Assembly (NCBI GenBank): GCA_023450085.1
Contig: JAEXHI010000031.1
Location: 372,001-436,000 of the forward strand
Reading direction: 5' to 3'
From: Bacteroidota bacterium
GTDB lineage: Bacteria > Bacteroidota > Bacteroidia > Sphingobacteriales > Sphingobacteriaceae
DNA: 64,000 bases
This document shows positions 44,560 to 54,209 of the stretch, one piece after another; position 1 is the stretch's first letter; each line of letters starts with the position of its first letter. Under the pieces are notes generated by a model that saw only the letters and a program-made list of their open reading frames with translations, had not been told where the DNA came from and made no database searches. A program made the position numbers and the translations under genes.

Positions 44560-46347
44560 TTACTTACTATCATAATATGCTTTCATTAAATACCACGCTT
44601 TCTTCCTATATCCTTGGTCAGACACCAGTCCTTTACGGTTCCAATCTTCTTGGTTGGTGGGATGGAATCGGAAAGGGGAACGAAAATCGAACAATACCCA
44701 AGGCGAGGTACCGCGAAGGTTAGGGATGTGTTTAAACATTTCCAGGTTATCTCTGTACAGGGTTGCCTGATAATCTTCGCTCCAAGAGCTCACCACATCG
44801 GCATCACCTGTTTTACCGTAAAGGGCTTCGCCACCAAATTCAGATACAATTAAAGGCTGTCCCTTAGCTACGTCCCAAGTGGCTTTATCAGGGCTTACTG
44901 GCCAAGGGTGGTACCAACCCATGTATTTATTTACGGCCACTACATCCAACTCTTTGATAAAAGGATCATCCATAATGAACACCTGTCTTTGGCGATCAAA
45001 TCGTACCAAATCAAAAGCTGCCGTAATTAACCTTGTGGTATCCATGGCTTTGGTAGTTTCAATCAAATATTTAATGAATGCGTTACGCGGCGCCGAAGGT
45101 TGTGTTTCGTTAGCTACACCCCAAAAGGTTAAAGCACAACGGTTTTTATCACGCCTTACCATTTCCTGCATCATTTTACCTGCTTTATCTTTGGTGGCTT
45201 GGTTCCCAAAATCAATTCCCTGCCAAATCGGGATTTCTTCCCATAACAGGAAGCCCATTTTTTCGGCCAATCTTACGATGTATTCATTTTGTGGATAGTG
45301 CGCCAAACGGATCATGTTACAGCCCAAAGCTTTGGCTTCCGATAGCAACATCACCGCATCAGCCTGTGAAAATGCCCTGCCTTTACGTTGCGGAATTTCT
45401 TCGTGGAAAGAAATAGATTTAAGGAAGATAGGTTGATCATTCAAATAAATATCCTCCCCTTTTACCCAAACATTACGGAAACCAATTTCTTCTTCCACCT
45501 GATCATTTTCGGTCGACACTTTCACCTTATACAGGGTTGGGCTATTTGGCGACCAACGTTTCAACTTTTTAGTAAGGAAGGAGGTTTTCACTTCCCCATT
45601 GGCATCAGTTTTAAGGCTTTGCTTCAACTGCAACTCAGGAATTTCGATGGTTACCGCTGCATTAGCCAATTTTTCCGAAAGTTTTACCTGCGCATCAATC
45701 TTGTTGGCTTTATGCTTGTCTAGTTGAATGAAATAATCTTCAATGAATACTTTTGGCGTACTTACCAAAAATACATCGCGGGTAATGCCACCATAGTTCC
45801 ACCAATCAAAAGCCATGGCTGGAATAGCATCTACTGTGCGGGTATTGTTCACCTCCACCGCCAAAAAATTGTCCTTTTCTTTTACGGCATCGGTGATTTC
45901 CATTTGAAAAGGCGTAAAACCACCTTCGTGCTGTCCAATTTCCTTTCCGTTCAGGTAAATGCGACAACGGTAGCTTACCGCTCCAAAGTAAAGGAACAGT
46001 CGTTTGTTGCTTTCTTTAGCCACGTCGAACCTACGGGCATACCAAACCGTGCCCTCATAATATTTCAGTTCGGGCAATTGGCTGTTCCAATCAGAAGGTA
46101 CGTTTAAGCGTAAACCGTTATCGAACGAGTACTCATAAAAATCGATCTTGGTTTCGGGCTTCTTATTCAGATAAATCTTGTTCTTGCGTCCCTGGTCATA
46201 AAGGTCAATAATGGCATCCCATTTTCCATTGAGCGATTGCGTTTGACGACCATACACATTGGCAATGGTTTGCTGCGCCATCACGTTGGTAAAAAGGACA
46301 CTTAAAAACAGGGATAATGCTAAGTAAAAGGTATTCGGCTTCCTCAT
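44560..46347 (-). CDS. GH2 beta-glucuronidase-type enzyme
   Basis: A 595-residue secreted GH2 (signal ends NVMAQQ). Sugar-binding domain about 30-200 (FGAVSYRCRIYLNGKEIGQH), Ig-like domain about 200-300, TIM barrel about 300-595. Acid/base Glu414 lies in FWGVANETQP and nucleophile Glu503 in IVSEFGGEAL. Near the end Asn570-Arg-Lys572 (WNRKGLV) matches the NxK motif that binds the uronate carboxylate in beta-glucuronidases. Length is also that of GusA-type enzymes. Beta-glucuronidase is therefore the preferred call over beta-galactosidase. It follows GH97 by 9 bp and precedes CE15, which would free the glucuronate carboxyl group. Confidence 0.87.
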   Translation of the reverse strand: MRKPNTFYLALSLFLSVLFTNVMAQQTIANVYGRQTQSLNGKWDAIIDLYDQGRKNKIYLNKKPETKIDFYEYSFDNGLRLNVPSDWNSQLPELKYYEGTVWYARRFDVAKESNKRLFLYFGAVSYRCRIYLNGKEIGQHEGGFTPFQMEITDAVKEKDNFLAVEVNNTRTVDAIPAMAFDWWNYGGITRDVFLVSTPKVFIEDYFIQLDKHKANKIDAQVKLSEKLANAAVTIEIPELQLKQSLKTDANGEVKTSFLTKKLKRWSPNSPTLYKVKVSTENDQVEEEIGFRNVWVKGEDIYLNDQPIFLKSISFHEEIPQRKGRAFSQADAVMLLSEAKALGCNMIRLAHYPQNEYIVRLAEKMGFLLWEEIPIWQGIDFGNQATKDKAGKMMQEMVRRDKNRCALTFWGVANETQPSAPRNAFIKYLIETTKAMDTTRLITAAFDLVRFDRQRQVFIMDDPFIKELDVVAVNKYMGWYHPWPVSPDKATWDVAKGQPLIVSEFGGEALYGKTGDADVVSSWSEDYQATLYRDNLEMFKHIPNLRGTSPWVLFDFRSPFRFHPTNQEDWNRKGLVSDQGYRKKAWYLMKAYYDSK

Positions 46348-46356
46348 AAACGATTG

Positions 46357-48345
46357 TTATTTCTTGTAAATTTTGATGGCAAACCCACCGCCTTTAGCCA
46401 TGTTAAGGCTCATTTTACGGTCGGCAGGAATAGCTACAGTTTCTTTTTTATAGTCGGAGGCAATGCGATTGGCATTGGCACCATCACGGTATATTTCGGC
46501 CACATAATTTCCTTCACCTAAGAAAGAAAGGTCCAAGACTGTTTGACGGGCATCCCAGTTGGTCATGCCACCCACATACCACACTTCTCCTTTTTTGCGG
46601 GCAATGGTCAAATGCTTTCCTATTTCCCCATCAAGGGCGATGCTTTGGTCCCAAACGGTAGGTACCGTCGAAATGAAATCGGTACACTCCTGCTCCTTTT
46701 CATAATTGGTTGGGCTATCGCACAGCATGTTCAAAGGCGATTCGAAAATGACATATTGTGCCAATTGGCGACAGCGTGTGCCTTGGCTCATTGGCTCATC
46801 GTTAATGCCACGATGGGTGCGTTTGGTGGCATTGCGCATGGCACCTTGGGTATAATCAATAGGGCCAGCTACCATGCGGATAAAAGGCATGGTCACATCG
46901 TAAGTGACTTGATCTAACTCGGGGCCAGTCCATTTCATTTGCTCCAAGCCATGCACGGCCTCGAAATTGATCACATTTGGATAAGTTCTATTGATACCCG
47001 TAGGCTTATAGGTACCGTGGAAATCGAGCATCAGTTGGTATTTCGCCGCTATTTCGGCCGCACGGTAATGAAAATCCACCATCGGTTGATCATCACGGTC
47101 CATGAAATCGATCTTGAAACCTTTCACTCCCATTTCCGAGTAATGCTTACATACTTTTTCCAGATCTCTTTCAAAAGCATAATAACCTGCCCAAAGGATA
47201 ATGCCCACATTTTTGGCCTTGCCATGAGCAATCAGTTTCTTCAAATCAATTTCGGGCACTACCTGAAATAGATCCGCTTTTTTATTGACCGCCCAACCTT
47301 CATCCAAAATCACATATTGAATACCATTTTTAGCTGCAAAATCAATGTAAGCCTGATAGGTTTGGGTATTGATACCTGCTTCAAAATCGACTTTCGAAAT
47401 GCCCCAATGGTTCCACCATTCCCAAGCTACTTTACCTGGCTTAACCCAGGATACATCTGCCAATCGTGAAGGAGCAGCCAATTTATAGACCATGTCGTTA
47501 TCCGCCAATTCAGTATCACTGGTAGACACGATGACGATGCGCCAAGGAAATTTGGCTTTGGCTTGGCTTTTGGCCAAATACGGTTCACGCGAAGTCACCA
47601 ACTGTTGCAGCTCATTGTGTCCACCTTGTTTGGTGGCAGTTGGGTAAGGTGCAAAATCAGATTGAAGCGAAGTAGATCCATCTTTGTTCACCAAGTACAT
47701 GCCTGGATAGCTTTCTAAATCGGCCTCTGCCAAACATACTTTCTTACCTTTATCCAAGCTCACTACCAAAGGACTAAATGCCAGTTTATCGGCACTCATT
47801 TTACTTAATGCGGTATAGGTGTACTCATTTTCGAAAGAGTTGAAATACTGACTTTCGATATCTCTATACTTTCCTTTTACGTAGGGCACGTAAGCATTAA
47901 AATCCTTGGTAAAATTGAAACGTGCTTCTTCATTTTTAACCACAATAGCCTGATTGCTGTTGGATACAAAACGATAAGCAACACCTTGGTTATAGGCCCT
48001 GAAAATGAGGCTAAAGTTTTCCTTAAATTGAAGTACCAGCTCATTATATTGATCGGTAATTTGATTTCTTTTGTAAAAGAGAGCGCTAATTTGTTGATTA
48101 ACGGCATGGCTTTTCGCGCTGCTTAGATGGGAGCCACGACCCCAAGTAGGGCCATTTTCCAAAGCCATTGCCAGTGGAGAGGGTTTTAAAATCGTATCGC
48201 TTTCGTGAGTAATCAAATAGCTAAGTTGATCGCCAAGGGAAACGGTGGTGACCAGTTTGCCATTGGGCGATTTTAGTTGGTATTTCTTTTGGGCCCAATT
48301 TGGAAGCGCCAAAGCCAGTAATAGTATGGTTAAGGTATGTTTCAT
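46357..48345 (-). CDS. GH97 family alpha-glycosidase, retaining (alpha-galactosidase-like)
   Basis: A 662-residue periplasmic enzyme with a signal ending PNWAQ. Residues 20-290 form the GH97 N-terminal beta-supersandwich (LKSPNGKLVTTVSLGDQLSY). Residues 295-560 form the TIM barrel with VILDEGW, and residues 565-662 a beta-domain. GVKGFKIDFMDRDDQ supplies Asp413 at the nucleophile position of the retaining alpha-galactosidase subgroup, with Glu462 (INFEAVHG) as candidate acid/base. SusB-type inverting enzymes use Glu bases instead. It sits between GH36 (6 bp) and the GH2 beta-glucuronidase (9 bp), so two different alpha-galactosidase-type enzymes are neighbours. Confidence 0.88.
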   Translation of the reverse strand: MKHTLTILLLALALPNWAQKKYQLKSPNGKLVTTVSLGDQLSYLITHESDTILKPSPLAMALENGPTWGRGSHLSSAKSHAVNQQISALFYKRNQITDQYNELVLQFKENFSLIFRAYNQGVAYRFVSNSNQAIVVKNEEARFNFTKDFNAYVPYVKGKYRDIESQYFNSFENEYTYTALSKMSADKLAFSPLVVSLDKGKKVCLAEADLESYPGMYLVNKDGSTSLQSDFAPYPTATKQGGHNELQQLVTSREPYLAKSQAKAKFPWRIVIVSTSDTELADNDMVYKLAAPSRLADVSWVKPGKVAWEWWNHWGISKVDFEAGINTQTYQAYIDFAAKNGIQYVILDEGWAVNKKADLFQVVPEIDLKKLIAHGKAKNVGIILWAGYYAFERDLEKVCKHYSEMGVKGFKIDFMDRDDQPMVDFHYRAAEIAAKYQLMLDFHGTYKPTGINRTYPNVINFEAVHGLEQMKWTGPELDQVTYDVTMPFIRMVAGPIDYTQGAMRNATKRTHRGINDEPMSQGTRCRQLAQYVIFESPLNMLCDSPTNYEKEQECTDFISTVPTVWDQSIALDGEIGKHLTIARKKGEVWYVGGMTNWDARQTVLDLSFLGEGNYVAEIYRDGANANRIASDYKKETVAIPADRKMSLNMAKGGGFAIKIYKK

Positions 48346-48351
48346 GCTGTG

Positions 48352-50409
48352 TTATCGGGTAATTTCGTATCGGTACATCACAAAGTCATTTATTTTAGGC
48401 AGGCTCACTTCAATGCTGCCCGTTTTGCTTACAGTAGTGTTAATGGCCTTGCCATTGCCCAGCACTGGCGTACATTTCACTTTGCTACCTGCAGGTAACC
48501 AAGTTTTTATAGCCGCACTGGCATCGGGCGTATGCTCTCGGTAAAAAATGAAATAGCCTTTATCACCATTGATGGACTGAAAACCCGTCCACGACCTGCC
48601 CGAAGGCTCTTCGCCAATAGGTAAAATGGTACCCGTATGGAAATCGTGCTGAATGTTACGATAAGCTTTGATCAGGTCTTTGATTTTTAGCGCTTCGGCA
48701 GGTAAGCCAGTGCCTTCAAACCATGCCAAAGGTTGCCCCGCCATGGTAGTGGCAAATAAATACTCGAAGGAATAATGGTTTGGTGCAAAAACATCTTTAC
48801 CATATTTCTCCGCATTGCGCCATTTATTTAAAAACTCAATCTGCAGTTTTTCTGCAGGCACATATTTAGACAGTTGCCATAAATTGCGCAGGGTCCAATA
48901 AGGATAATAGTTTTGCCAATCGGTATAACGGTTTTCCAAAAACACGTTTCCATATTCATTAAAGGTATAATAGCCCGCTCTTCTACCCGCCGTAGCATCT
49001 AAATTAAACACCACTTGATGATTGGTTTTTTCCAACACGCCATCAAACAGTTTACGCAGGTTAATTTCCGACTGCTTGGTGGGAATGGCCAAGCCATCTA
49101 TTTTAAAAGTACGGATGCCATAGGTCTGGTATAAATTCACCAAGGCATTTACATCTTTTTCCCAATCTGCATAGTCGTTTTGCACGCTAGGATTAAACCA
49201 AAGGCAAATTTCTACTCCCAACTCTTTTCCTCGTTTTACAATGGGATGCAAACCATTTGGATATTTCGCCGGATCAGGCTTCCAATAATTGGGGTTGTCC
49301 CAAATGTTTTTAAAAGAACCCTTGGCCAAGGCCGAATTAGGGCTTTTTCCTACCTGCCAACCATCGTCAATCTGGAAATGCGATATGCCCAGTTCGGCAG
49401 CTTTCTCTACTTCCAACAAACTGAACTTTTCGTTCACCTTCGAATCCTGACTTCTGTCGCCCCAAGTATTCATCATCACCATTTCATCACGTTGTGGCAA
49501 CAGCTTGCGGTTATTTTTTTGATAGCTGCGCAAGGCTTTAAGCTGCTCCAGCTCCGAGCCACTGTAAACACCAATCACCGCACCATAGGCTTTGGTCCAT
49601 TCGTCAACCTTGATGTCGTTGGCCGTTAGGCCAAGTCCGCTCATGGCAAAATGGTTAAAATCAGTAGTGAAATCGTAGCCGTTATAAGCCAATTGCACGC
49701 TTGAGGTTGGGGCTTCCTTTAAAAAGAAAAAGCCTTTGTTGTTTTCGTTATTGTGCGCCAATAGCAAATTGCCACGGTAAGTGGTTTTCCGATAAGGGAT
49801 AAATTTTCTTTCCTGAATAAGGTTATTGTTCCAATCGGTAACGTCAAAAAACTCCACGATGTTGGTTTGCCAATGGAAACCATCCAGCTTAATTTGGTCA
49901 ATAATGGCCGTTAACTGCTGGGATTTCATGTCTTCGGCAAACTCAATGTTTTTCCGATCTGCCGCATTGGCCATTTTACTTTCCACCGCTAAATCGGCAC
50001 TGCCTTTTAAATAGATATCACAAGCAATTGTGGGACTGTCCTCGTAAATTCGATAGATTTTTTTGACCGCCAAGGTGCCTGAGGAAAAGTTCACTTCTAT
50101 CGCCAAATAGTTGGGATGAATGGTATTTTCTTTGATTTCCATGGCCACATAAGTGCCATTGGAAGCTACAGCATCTTTGCTGATCTGGAAATCGGGTGTT
50201 TTTAACCTGTTTAACCAAGTTTGTTTGGTCAACTTATCGGTTAAACTATAGGTAATCACGTTCCCATTGTTCCAAAGGAATTTCCTTTCAATCCATTTAT
50301 TCCCTATCACTAGGGTATCTTTTTCTAAACGACTGTAATAAGCATCTTTGGCTTGGGCGTTAATGCAAACGCCCAAAAACAATAGTGCTATCCATGTAAA
50401 TCTCCTCAT
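48352..50409 (-). CDS. GH36-like alpha-galactosidase
   Basis: A 685-residue secreted protein (signal ends INAQAK). The N-terminal beta-sandwich (about 25-290) is followed by a clan GH-D barrel with GISHFQIDDGWQVGKS (Asp348/Asp349), EICLWFNPSV, and the nucleophile strand RTFKIDGLA (Asp438). An acid/base candidate lies further on in FLENRYTDWQNY. A C-terminal beta-domain ends NDFVMYRYEI. Family members remove alpha-galactose from oligosaccharide ends. It lies 7 bp upstream of GH97 and 13 bp after the DUF4886 gene, within a tightly packed operon. Confidence 0.83.
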   Translation of the reverse strand: MRRFTWIALLFLGVCINAQAKDAYYSRLEKDTLVIGNKWIERKFLWNNGNVITYSLTDKLTKQTWLNRLKTPDFQISKDAVASNGTYVAMEIKENTIHPNYLAIEVNFSSGTLAVKKIYRIYEDSPTIACDIYLKGSADLAVESKMANAADRKNIEFAEDMKSQQLTAIIDQIKLDGFHWQTNIVEFFDVTDWNNNLIQERKFIPYRKTTYRGNLLLAHNNENNKGFFFLKEAPTSSVQLAYNGYDFTTDFNHFAMSGLGLTANDIKVDEWTKAYGAVIGVYSGSELEQLKALRSYQKNNRKLLPQRDEMVMMNTWGDRSQDSKVNEKFSLLEVEKAAELGISHFQIDDGWQVGKSPNSALAKGSFKNIWDNPNYWKPDPAKYPNGLHPIVKRGKELGVEICLWFNPSVQNDYADWEKDVNALVNLYQTYGIRTFKIDGLAIPTKQSEINLRKLFDGVLEKTNHQVVFNLDATAGRRAGYYTFNEYGNVFLENRYTDWQNYYPYWTLRNLWQLSKYVPAEKLQIEFLNKWRNAEKYGKDVFAPNHYSFEYLFATTMAGQPLAWFEGTGLPAEALKIKDLIKAYRNIQHDFHTGTILPIGEEPSGRSWTGFQSINGDKGYFIFYREHTPDASAAIKTWLPAGSKVKCTPVLGNGKAINTTVSKTGSIEVSLPKINDFVMYRYEITR

Positions 50410-50421
50410 TCGCTTGATCTA

Positions 50422-52224
50422 TTAATTAACTTGTTTGAGTTGTAATGCATTAATATAATAAAATCCGTATGCGTTATTATTGTTGCTCCCCGCGGTAATG
50501 GTGATGGTAATTTCGCCCGCAGCATTTGGGCTAACCTGCTCTGCACAGGCAGTGTTGGTTGTGTTATTGGCGGCATCTAGCAAGGCAATCACTTCGTTAA
50601 TCCCTTTTACCGTGTATTTGGTTTCTCTGTTTTCGGCACCCGAATTGGCTCTTGAACCAAAAAAACAGAAGTTGTATTTTTTAGTGGTGTTTAGTCCCGT
50701 GAATTTAACCACGCTTTGGGTTACAGATTTACCTTCCCAAGCTGCTTTTGAATTCCCATAGTAGGAGTCCGAAGAAACACTGCTAGGCATATTAAATGAG
50801 GTAGTGGTAGCCGTAGGCCCGCTCTGGTTTCGGTTGTTAAATCCTTCTACAATGGTGATCCCGATATTGGTATTGGCCCCTATCTGGTCTCTTAAATTAG
50901 GTAAAGCCGTACCAGCGGCATATTGCGTGACAGCATTCCATTCCGACGGTACGGAGTTCCCTCCAAAATTAACCCAAATGGGCTTGGTAAAATCCGAAGT
51001 GCCCCCACCTTGATAGTTCACCATGGGTGTAACCTCATTAGGTTTTAAAACGGCCAAATGAGCGGCATTTTGCGCAATTTCTGTATGATAGTCGGATAGT
51101 GCCGATGGCTTATAACTGTTACCCACTACACTTTCTTTGAAAATAGATTCGAACCAGGCACAGGCAGCGGTATATCTACCAATATTCACATCCAAGTGAT
51201 AGCCATCTCTACAAAAGTTATCGCCAATAATGCTAGTTCTACCATTTTGGATGGCCGTACCTGCAGGTACCACCACATTTGCAGGAATGAGTGTTTGGGC
51301 TTTGATATAGGCATCTACAATGCCTGCATACATCTTGTCCTGATCTTTATCATAATTGGCAAAAGCCGAATAGGTGGCGTTTTTTTGATAGGCCCAAGTT
51401 TGGTGAAGCACATATTTTACACTTGGGTTGGTGGTTTTGGTTTTAACGTAATTGTACAAATCTGTTAAAGGCGCAAAAGTGCTAAATATGCCTGAGTTCG
51501 GACTTTCTTGCTGAAAGCTGATATAATCCCAGTTATCATCGGCCAATGCCGTAGCAATGGATACGTTAGCAGTGGTTACTTTAACCCCCTGTTGGTTAAT
51601 TTTGCGGTACGAGTAGGCATTGGCGTTGTTGGTGGCATTTTGCACGTGGAGCGAAAGACTAGCGCCACCGATATACAAATTGCCGATCACGATTTTATGC
51701 GAACGGGAATTAGCCAGGCCATACAAGTAAGACTCCAGCGCATCTTCTGAAAAGCTGTTGCCAATGGCTAATATTTTCACAATACCATCATCAGGAACCT
51801 GCACCACTTTTTCCTGTACAATAATGGCACAGGCAGTTAGTTTAGCCCCCGATGGGCCATAAAGTGCCAATTCTGTTTGGCCCTTATTCTTGGCCGTAAC
51901 ATTTACCGAAAAATCGGCATTCACCTTAAAATCGGCAATGCTGGCATCGGCAATTTGCCACTTATATTCGGTTGCGGGGGTAGTTACTATTGGCGTAAAG
52001 TTTACACTAATTTTAATCTCATCGCCCTGCAACAGGGTACTCGTTTCTTTATCTAATTTAACCGATATGGTGGGCGTGGGATTGTTCTCTGGTTTTGATT
52101 TGGAACAGGAGCCCATTCCCACGGCAAACAGCACGAGCAAAAAATAGGCAATGAATTTAGTCCTTTGCGCTATGCCAATGGGTTTGGTTTTGGTGATTCC
52201 ATACAGTAAGTGTGACATGTTCAT
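50422..52224 (-). CDS. DUF4886 SGNH-like lipoprotein with N-terminal Ig-like domain
   Basis: A 600-residue lipoprotein: a long N-terminus, then YFLLVLFAVGMGSC with the lipobox Cys near 40. A Big-type Ig domain is at about 50-140 (KLDKETSTLLQGDEIKISVN). The DUF4886 domain is at about 148-400: KILAIGNSFSEDALESYLYG provides the SGNH-type GNSFS block, DYISFQQESPNSG block III, and FCRDGYHLDVNIGRYTAACA the Asp-x-x-His end. The last 200 residues are an extra domain with two strands of small residues, probably carbohydrate binding. A role as an O-acetyl or other ester hydrolase on the glycan is inferred from the fold. Start ambiguous between codons 1 and 3. It is second in operon C, 29 bp after DUF4832. 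Confidence 0.75.
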   Translation of the reverse strand: MNMSHLLYGITKTKPIGIAQRTKFIAYFLLVLFAVGMGSCSKSKPENNPTPTISVKLDKETSTLLQGDEIKISVNFTPIVTTPATEYKWQIADASIADFKVNADFSVNVTAKNKGQTELALYGPSGAKLTACAIIVQEKVVQVPDDGIVKILAIGNSFSEDALESYLYGLANSRSHKIVIGNLYIGGASLSLHVQNATNNANAYSYRKINQQGVKVTTANVSIATALADDNWDYISFQQESPNSGIFSTFAPLTDLYNYVKTKTTNPSVKYVLHQTWAYQKNATYSAFANYDKDQDKMYAGIVDAYIKAQTLIPANVVVPAGTAIQNGRTSIIGDNFCRDGYHLDVNIGRYTAACAWFESIFKESVVGNSYKPSALSDYHTEIAQNAAHLAVLKPNEVTPMVNYQGGGTSDFTKPIWVNFGGNSVPSEWNAVTQYAAGTALPNLRDQIGANTNIGITIVEGFNNRNQSGPTATTTSFNMPSSVSSDSYYGNSKAAWEGKSVTQSVVKFTGLNTTKKYNFCFFGSRANSGAENRETKYTVKGINEVIALLDAANNTTNTACAEQVSPNAAGEITITITAGSNNNNAYGFYYINALQLKQVN

Positions 52225-52253
52225 ATTTGGTTTAGTTTGGTTACTTTTTTTGG

Positions 52254-53816
52254 CTACTGCACTTCAAAATCATTCAACTTCACCCAGCCGTCTTCCGTAG
52301 TTTCGGCCTCAAGCGCCAGCTTAATGCTAGGCTCGTTCTCTTTACTCGTATCCACAATGGCCACGGCCCAGGCATAATGGCCTGTAGGCAAATCAATAGC
52401 AGCATTTAATTCATAAGTAGTAGGTTTATCTTTTAACCAATTAGAAGGTTCACTTAATCGATCCACAAATACTTTTTTCACCTTACTTTTGGCATCCAAC
52501 ACGGCAAAGGCCACCTTGTATTTATAGTTCCATTGCGGAATATTGTTAGGGAAATAACCCCAGCCTTTATTTTGCCAACGGTGCGTAATCTGGGCTTTAT
52601 CGCCCGATTTAATTTTAACAGGCACACTCACTTCGTCAGGATATAAACGGTAGCCACCTTGCGATACAAAGGCCTGTACCAAAGGGAACGAGCTTTCAAA
52701 CCAAGAGGCCGTTTCGCCCCCTGCCCTAAAATCCATCATGTTTACCTTGGCCTCGGCCGATGCCTGGTATTCGCCCAAGCGCACATCCTCATCATGTCCC
52801 TGTCTGTATTTTTCGCTTGGATCTTTCCAGTAACTATGCGTGCGTGACGTGATCCAGCCGCCTTCCATAATAATAGGACGTTTGTAGTTCCATCGCTTGG
52901 CAAAATCTTTTTCCCAATTTTGGTAATAACCTGTCATGCCAAAAGCATCGTGACGCAGGCTGTAGCCTTTATTAATGGCTTTTACCAGTAACCTATCACT
53001 ATTGGCGTTTACGGGTGCCCAACTTTCGGGATGCCCCACCAAACGGTGGTAATTGATCACCAAGGGTACTTTGGTAAAAGTGCGGGCATATAAATCAGTT
53101 ACCCAGTCCAACACTTCCTCTTTTTGCTTTTCGGTATTTGCAGGAGTGGCGGTTTTTGGATCTTCATAAACTACAAAATGTGCCTCTCCCCATTTACCTA
53201 AGCCATAAGCGTCTATAAAAGAGGTTCGCTCTGCGCTGTTGAAATCCTTCGCCAGTGCTTCTATAAATTTGGTATAATACTTTCTGAAGATGGGATCTTG
53301 CGGATATGGGGTTTGCCTATCGGGATGTTCGCTATCTTCTACATAATATTTAGCGCCTGCATCAAACACAAATTGCGGAGTGTTTTGACCTTGGTCACGA
53401 CCGTCTACTACAATACGGAAAGCAATAGGCAGCCCCCTTTTTTGCGCTCCCCTAATCAGTTGGCCTATTCTGGAGTTGGGATCGTTCCAGGTGTAAATAC
53501 CATCCTTAGGGTTTAATGACGACCAACTGGTACGCAGGTAACAGGCCGAAGCATATTCGATGGCTTTTACCTTTTTGCCCAAACTTGGCACCAAATACTC
53601 GGTATCCCAGTAAGACTCCTCAGCACTGCGGGCAGCATACATTACCCAACCATTTAAAGGATTGCGCAATACCCTTACACTATCATAAGCTGGTTTAAGG
53701 GAAACGTAATTGGCTAGTGGTTCCATCTCCTTCCCCTGCTCGTTGGTAAAAGCGGTGATGAAAACCGTAAGGCATACCAATACTGCAAGTAAATTATATA
53801 GTTTTTTTTGGTTCAT
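52254..53816 (-). CDS. DUF4832 protein, paralogue of the operon A protein (operon C)
   Basis: About 520 residues from the Met at 53816 (MNQKKLYNLLAVLVCLTVFI). The frame opens 66 nt earlier without a signal. It closely matches the 21470-23035 protein along its length: RNPLNGWVMY, LRTSWSSLNPKDGIYTW, RIVVDGRDQGQNTPQFVFDA, GLGKWGEAHFVVY, PIIMEGGWITS and ITHRWQNKGWGYFPNN. Both conserved Glu (in WGEAH and MEGGW) are kept, but the lipobox Cys is absent. This copy may be periplasmic while its paralogue is surface-anchored. It is the first gene of operon C, about 210 nt after the inferred start at site C. The glycosidase role is inference from the barrel-like pattern. Confidence 0.8.
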   Translation of the reverse strand: MNQKKLYNLLAVLVCLTVFITAFTNEQGKEMEPLANYVSLKPAYDSVRVLRNPLNGWVMYAARSAEESYWDTEYLVPSLGKKVKAIEYASACYLRTSWSSLNPKDGIYTWNDPNSRIGQLIRGAQKRGLPIAFRIVVDGRDQGQNTPQFVFDAGAKYYVEDSEHPDRQTPYPQDPIFRKYYTKFIEALAKDFNSAERTSFIDAYGLGKWGEAHFVVYEDPKTATPANTEKQKEEVLDWVTDLYARTFTKVPLVINYHRLVGHPESWAPVNANSDRLLVKAINKGYSLRHDAFGMTGYYQNWEKDFAKRWNYKRPIIMEGGWITSRTHSYWKDPSEKYRQGHDEDVRLGEYQASAEAKVNMMDFRAGGETASWFESSFPLVQAFVSQGGYRLYPDEVSVPVKIKSGDKAQITHRWQNKGWGYFPNNIPQWNYKYKVAFAVLDAKSKVKKVFVDRLSEPSNWLKDKPTTYELNAAIDLPTGHYAWAVAIVDTSKENEPSIKLALEAETTEDGWVKLNDFEVQ

Positions 53817-54031
53817 TATGGGGTATCTTCTTGGGATCATTTGTGTTTCAATCGTCGAAAAATTTACAGCACCTGTGTACACACAGCAGGCATGATCTCC
53901 TTCAAGAATTTAGGGTTTAAAAAAAGAAGTATACAGCGGTTAAAGTCTGTGGTATTTGGTTTCATACATTCAATTTGGTTAGGTGGTACAAGGGCAGCAA
54001 AAGCAATGCGCTATGCACACCCCTGAAATAC

Positions 54032-54095
54032 AAAAGTAGCCAACACCGCTTTTGGCGATGGTATGGTTTTGTTCAGAAATGGTTCGTTTTTGTAC
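54032..54095 (-). promoter_or_regulatory. Operon C promoter with HTCS-type operator (site C)
   Basis: The -7 box TACTTTTG (minus strand) is at 54039-54032. After 27 bp come TTTTGTTC at 54067 and TTTTGTAC at 54088, 21 bp apart. The first repeat reads TTTTGTTCAGAAATGGTT and the second TTTTGTACAGAAAGGT. The architecture is the same as at sites A and B. It is also upstream of the divergent symporter gene. Confidence 0.7.
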
Positions 54096-54145
54096 AGAAA
54101 GGTATGGGGTACTATTGGCAATTCATTCTTATCTGTAGTTTAGTT

Positions 54146-54192
54146 GGGGATTAGGGATTAGGGGTTAGGAACTAGGGATTAGGAGTTAGTAG
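54146..54192. repeat. Degenerate GGGATTAG tandem stretch
   Basis: A run of GGGATTAGGGATTAGG-type units with drift (ggttaggaactagggatta and so on). A similar run is at 56704-56748. Low-complexity DNA; the pattern looks telomere-like only by chance. Confidence 0.5.
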
Positions 54193-54209
54193 CTTATGTT
54201 TCTTCCTTC

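Noticed and set aside
46543..49629. Long antisense frames (110-150 codons) inside the GH97 and GH36 genes
   Set aside because: They are opposite to well-supported enzymes and are explained by codon composition. No plausible starts or motifs.
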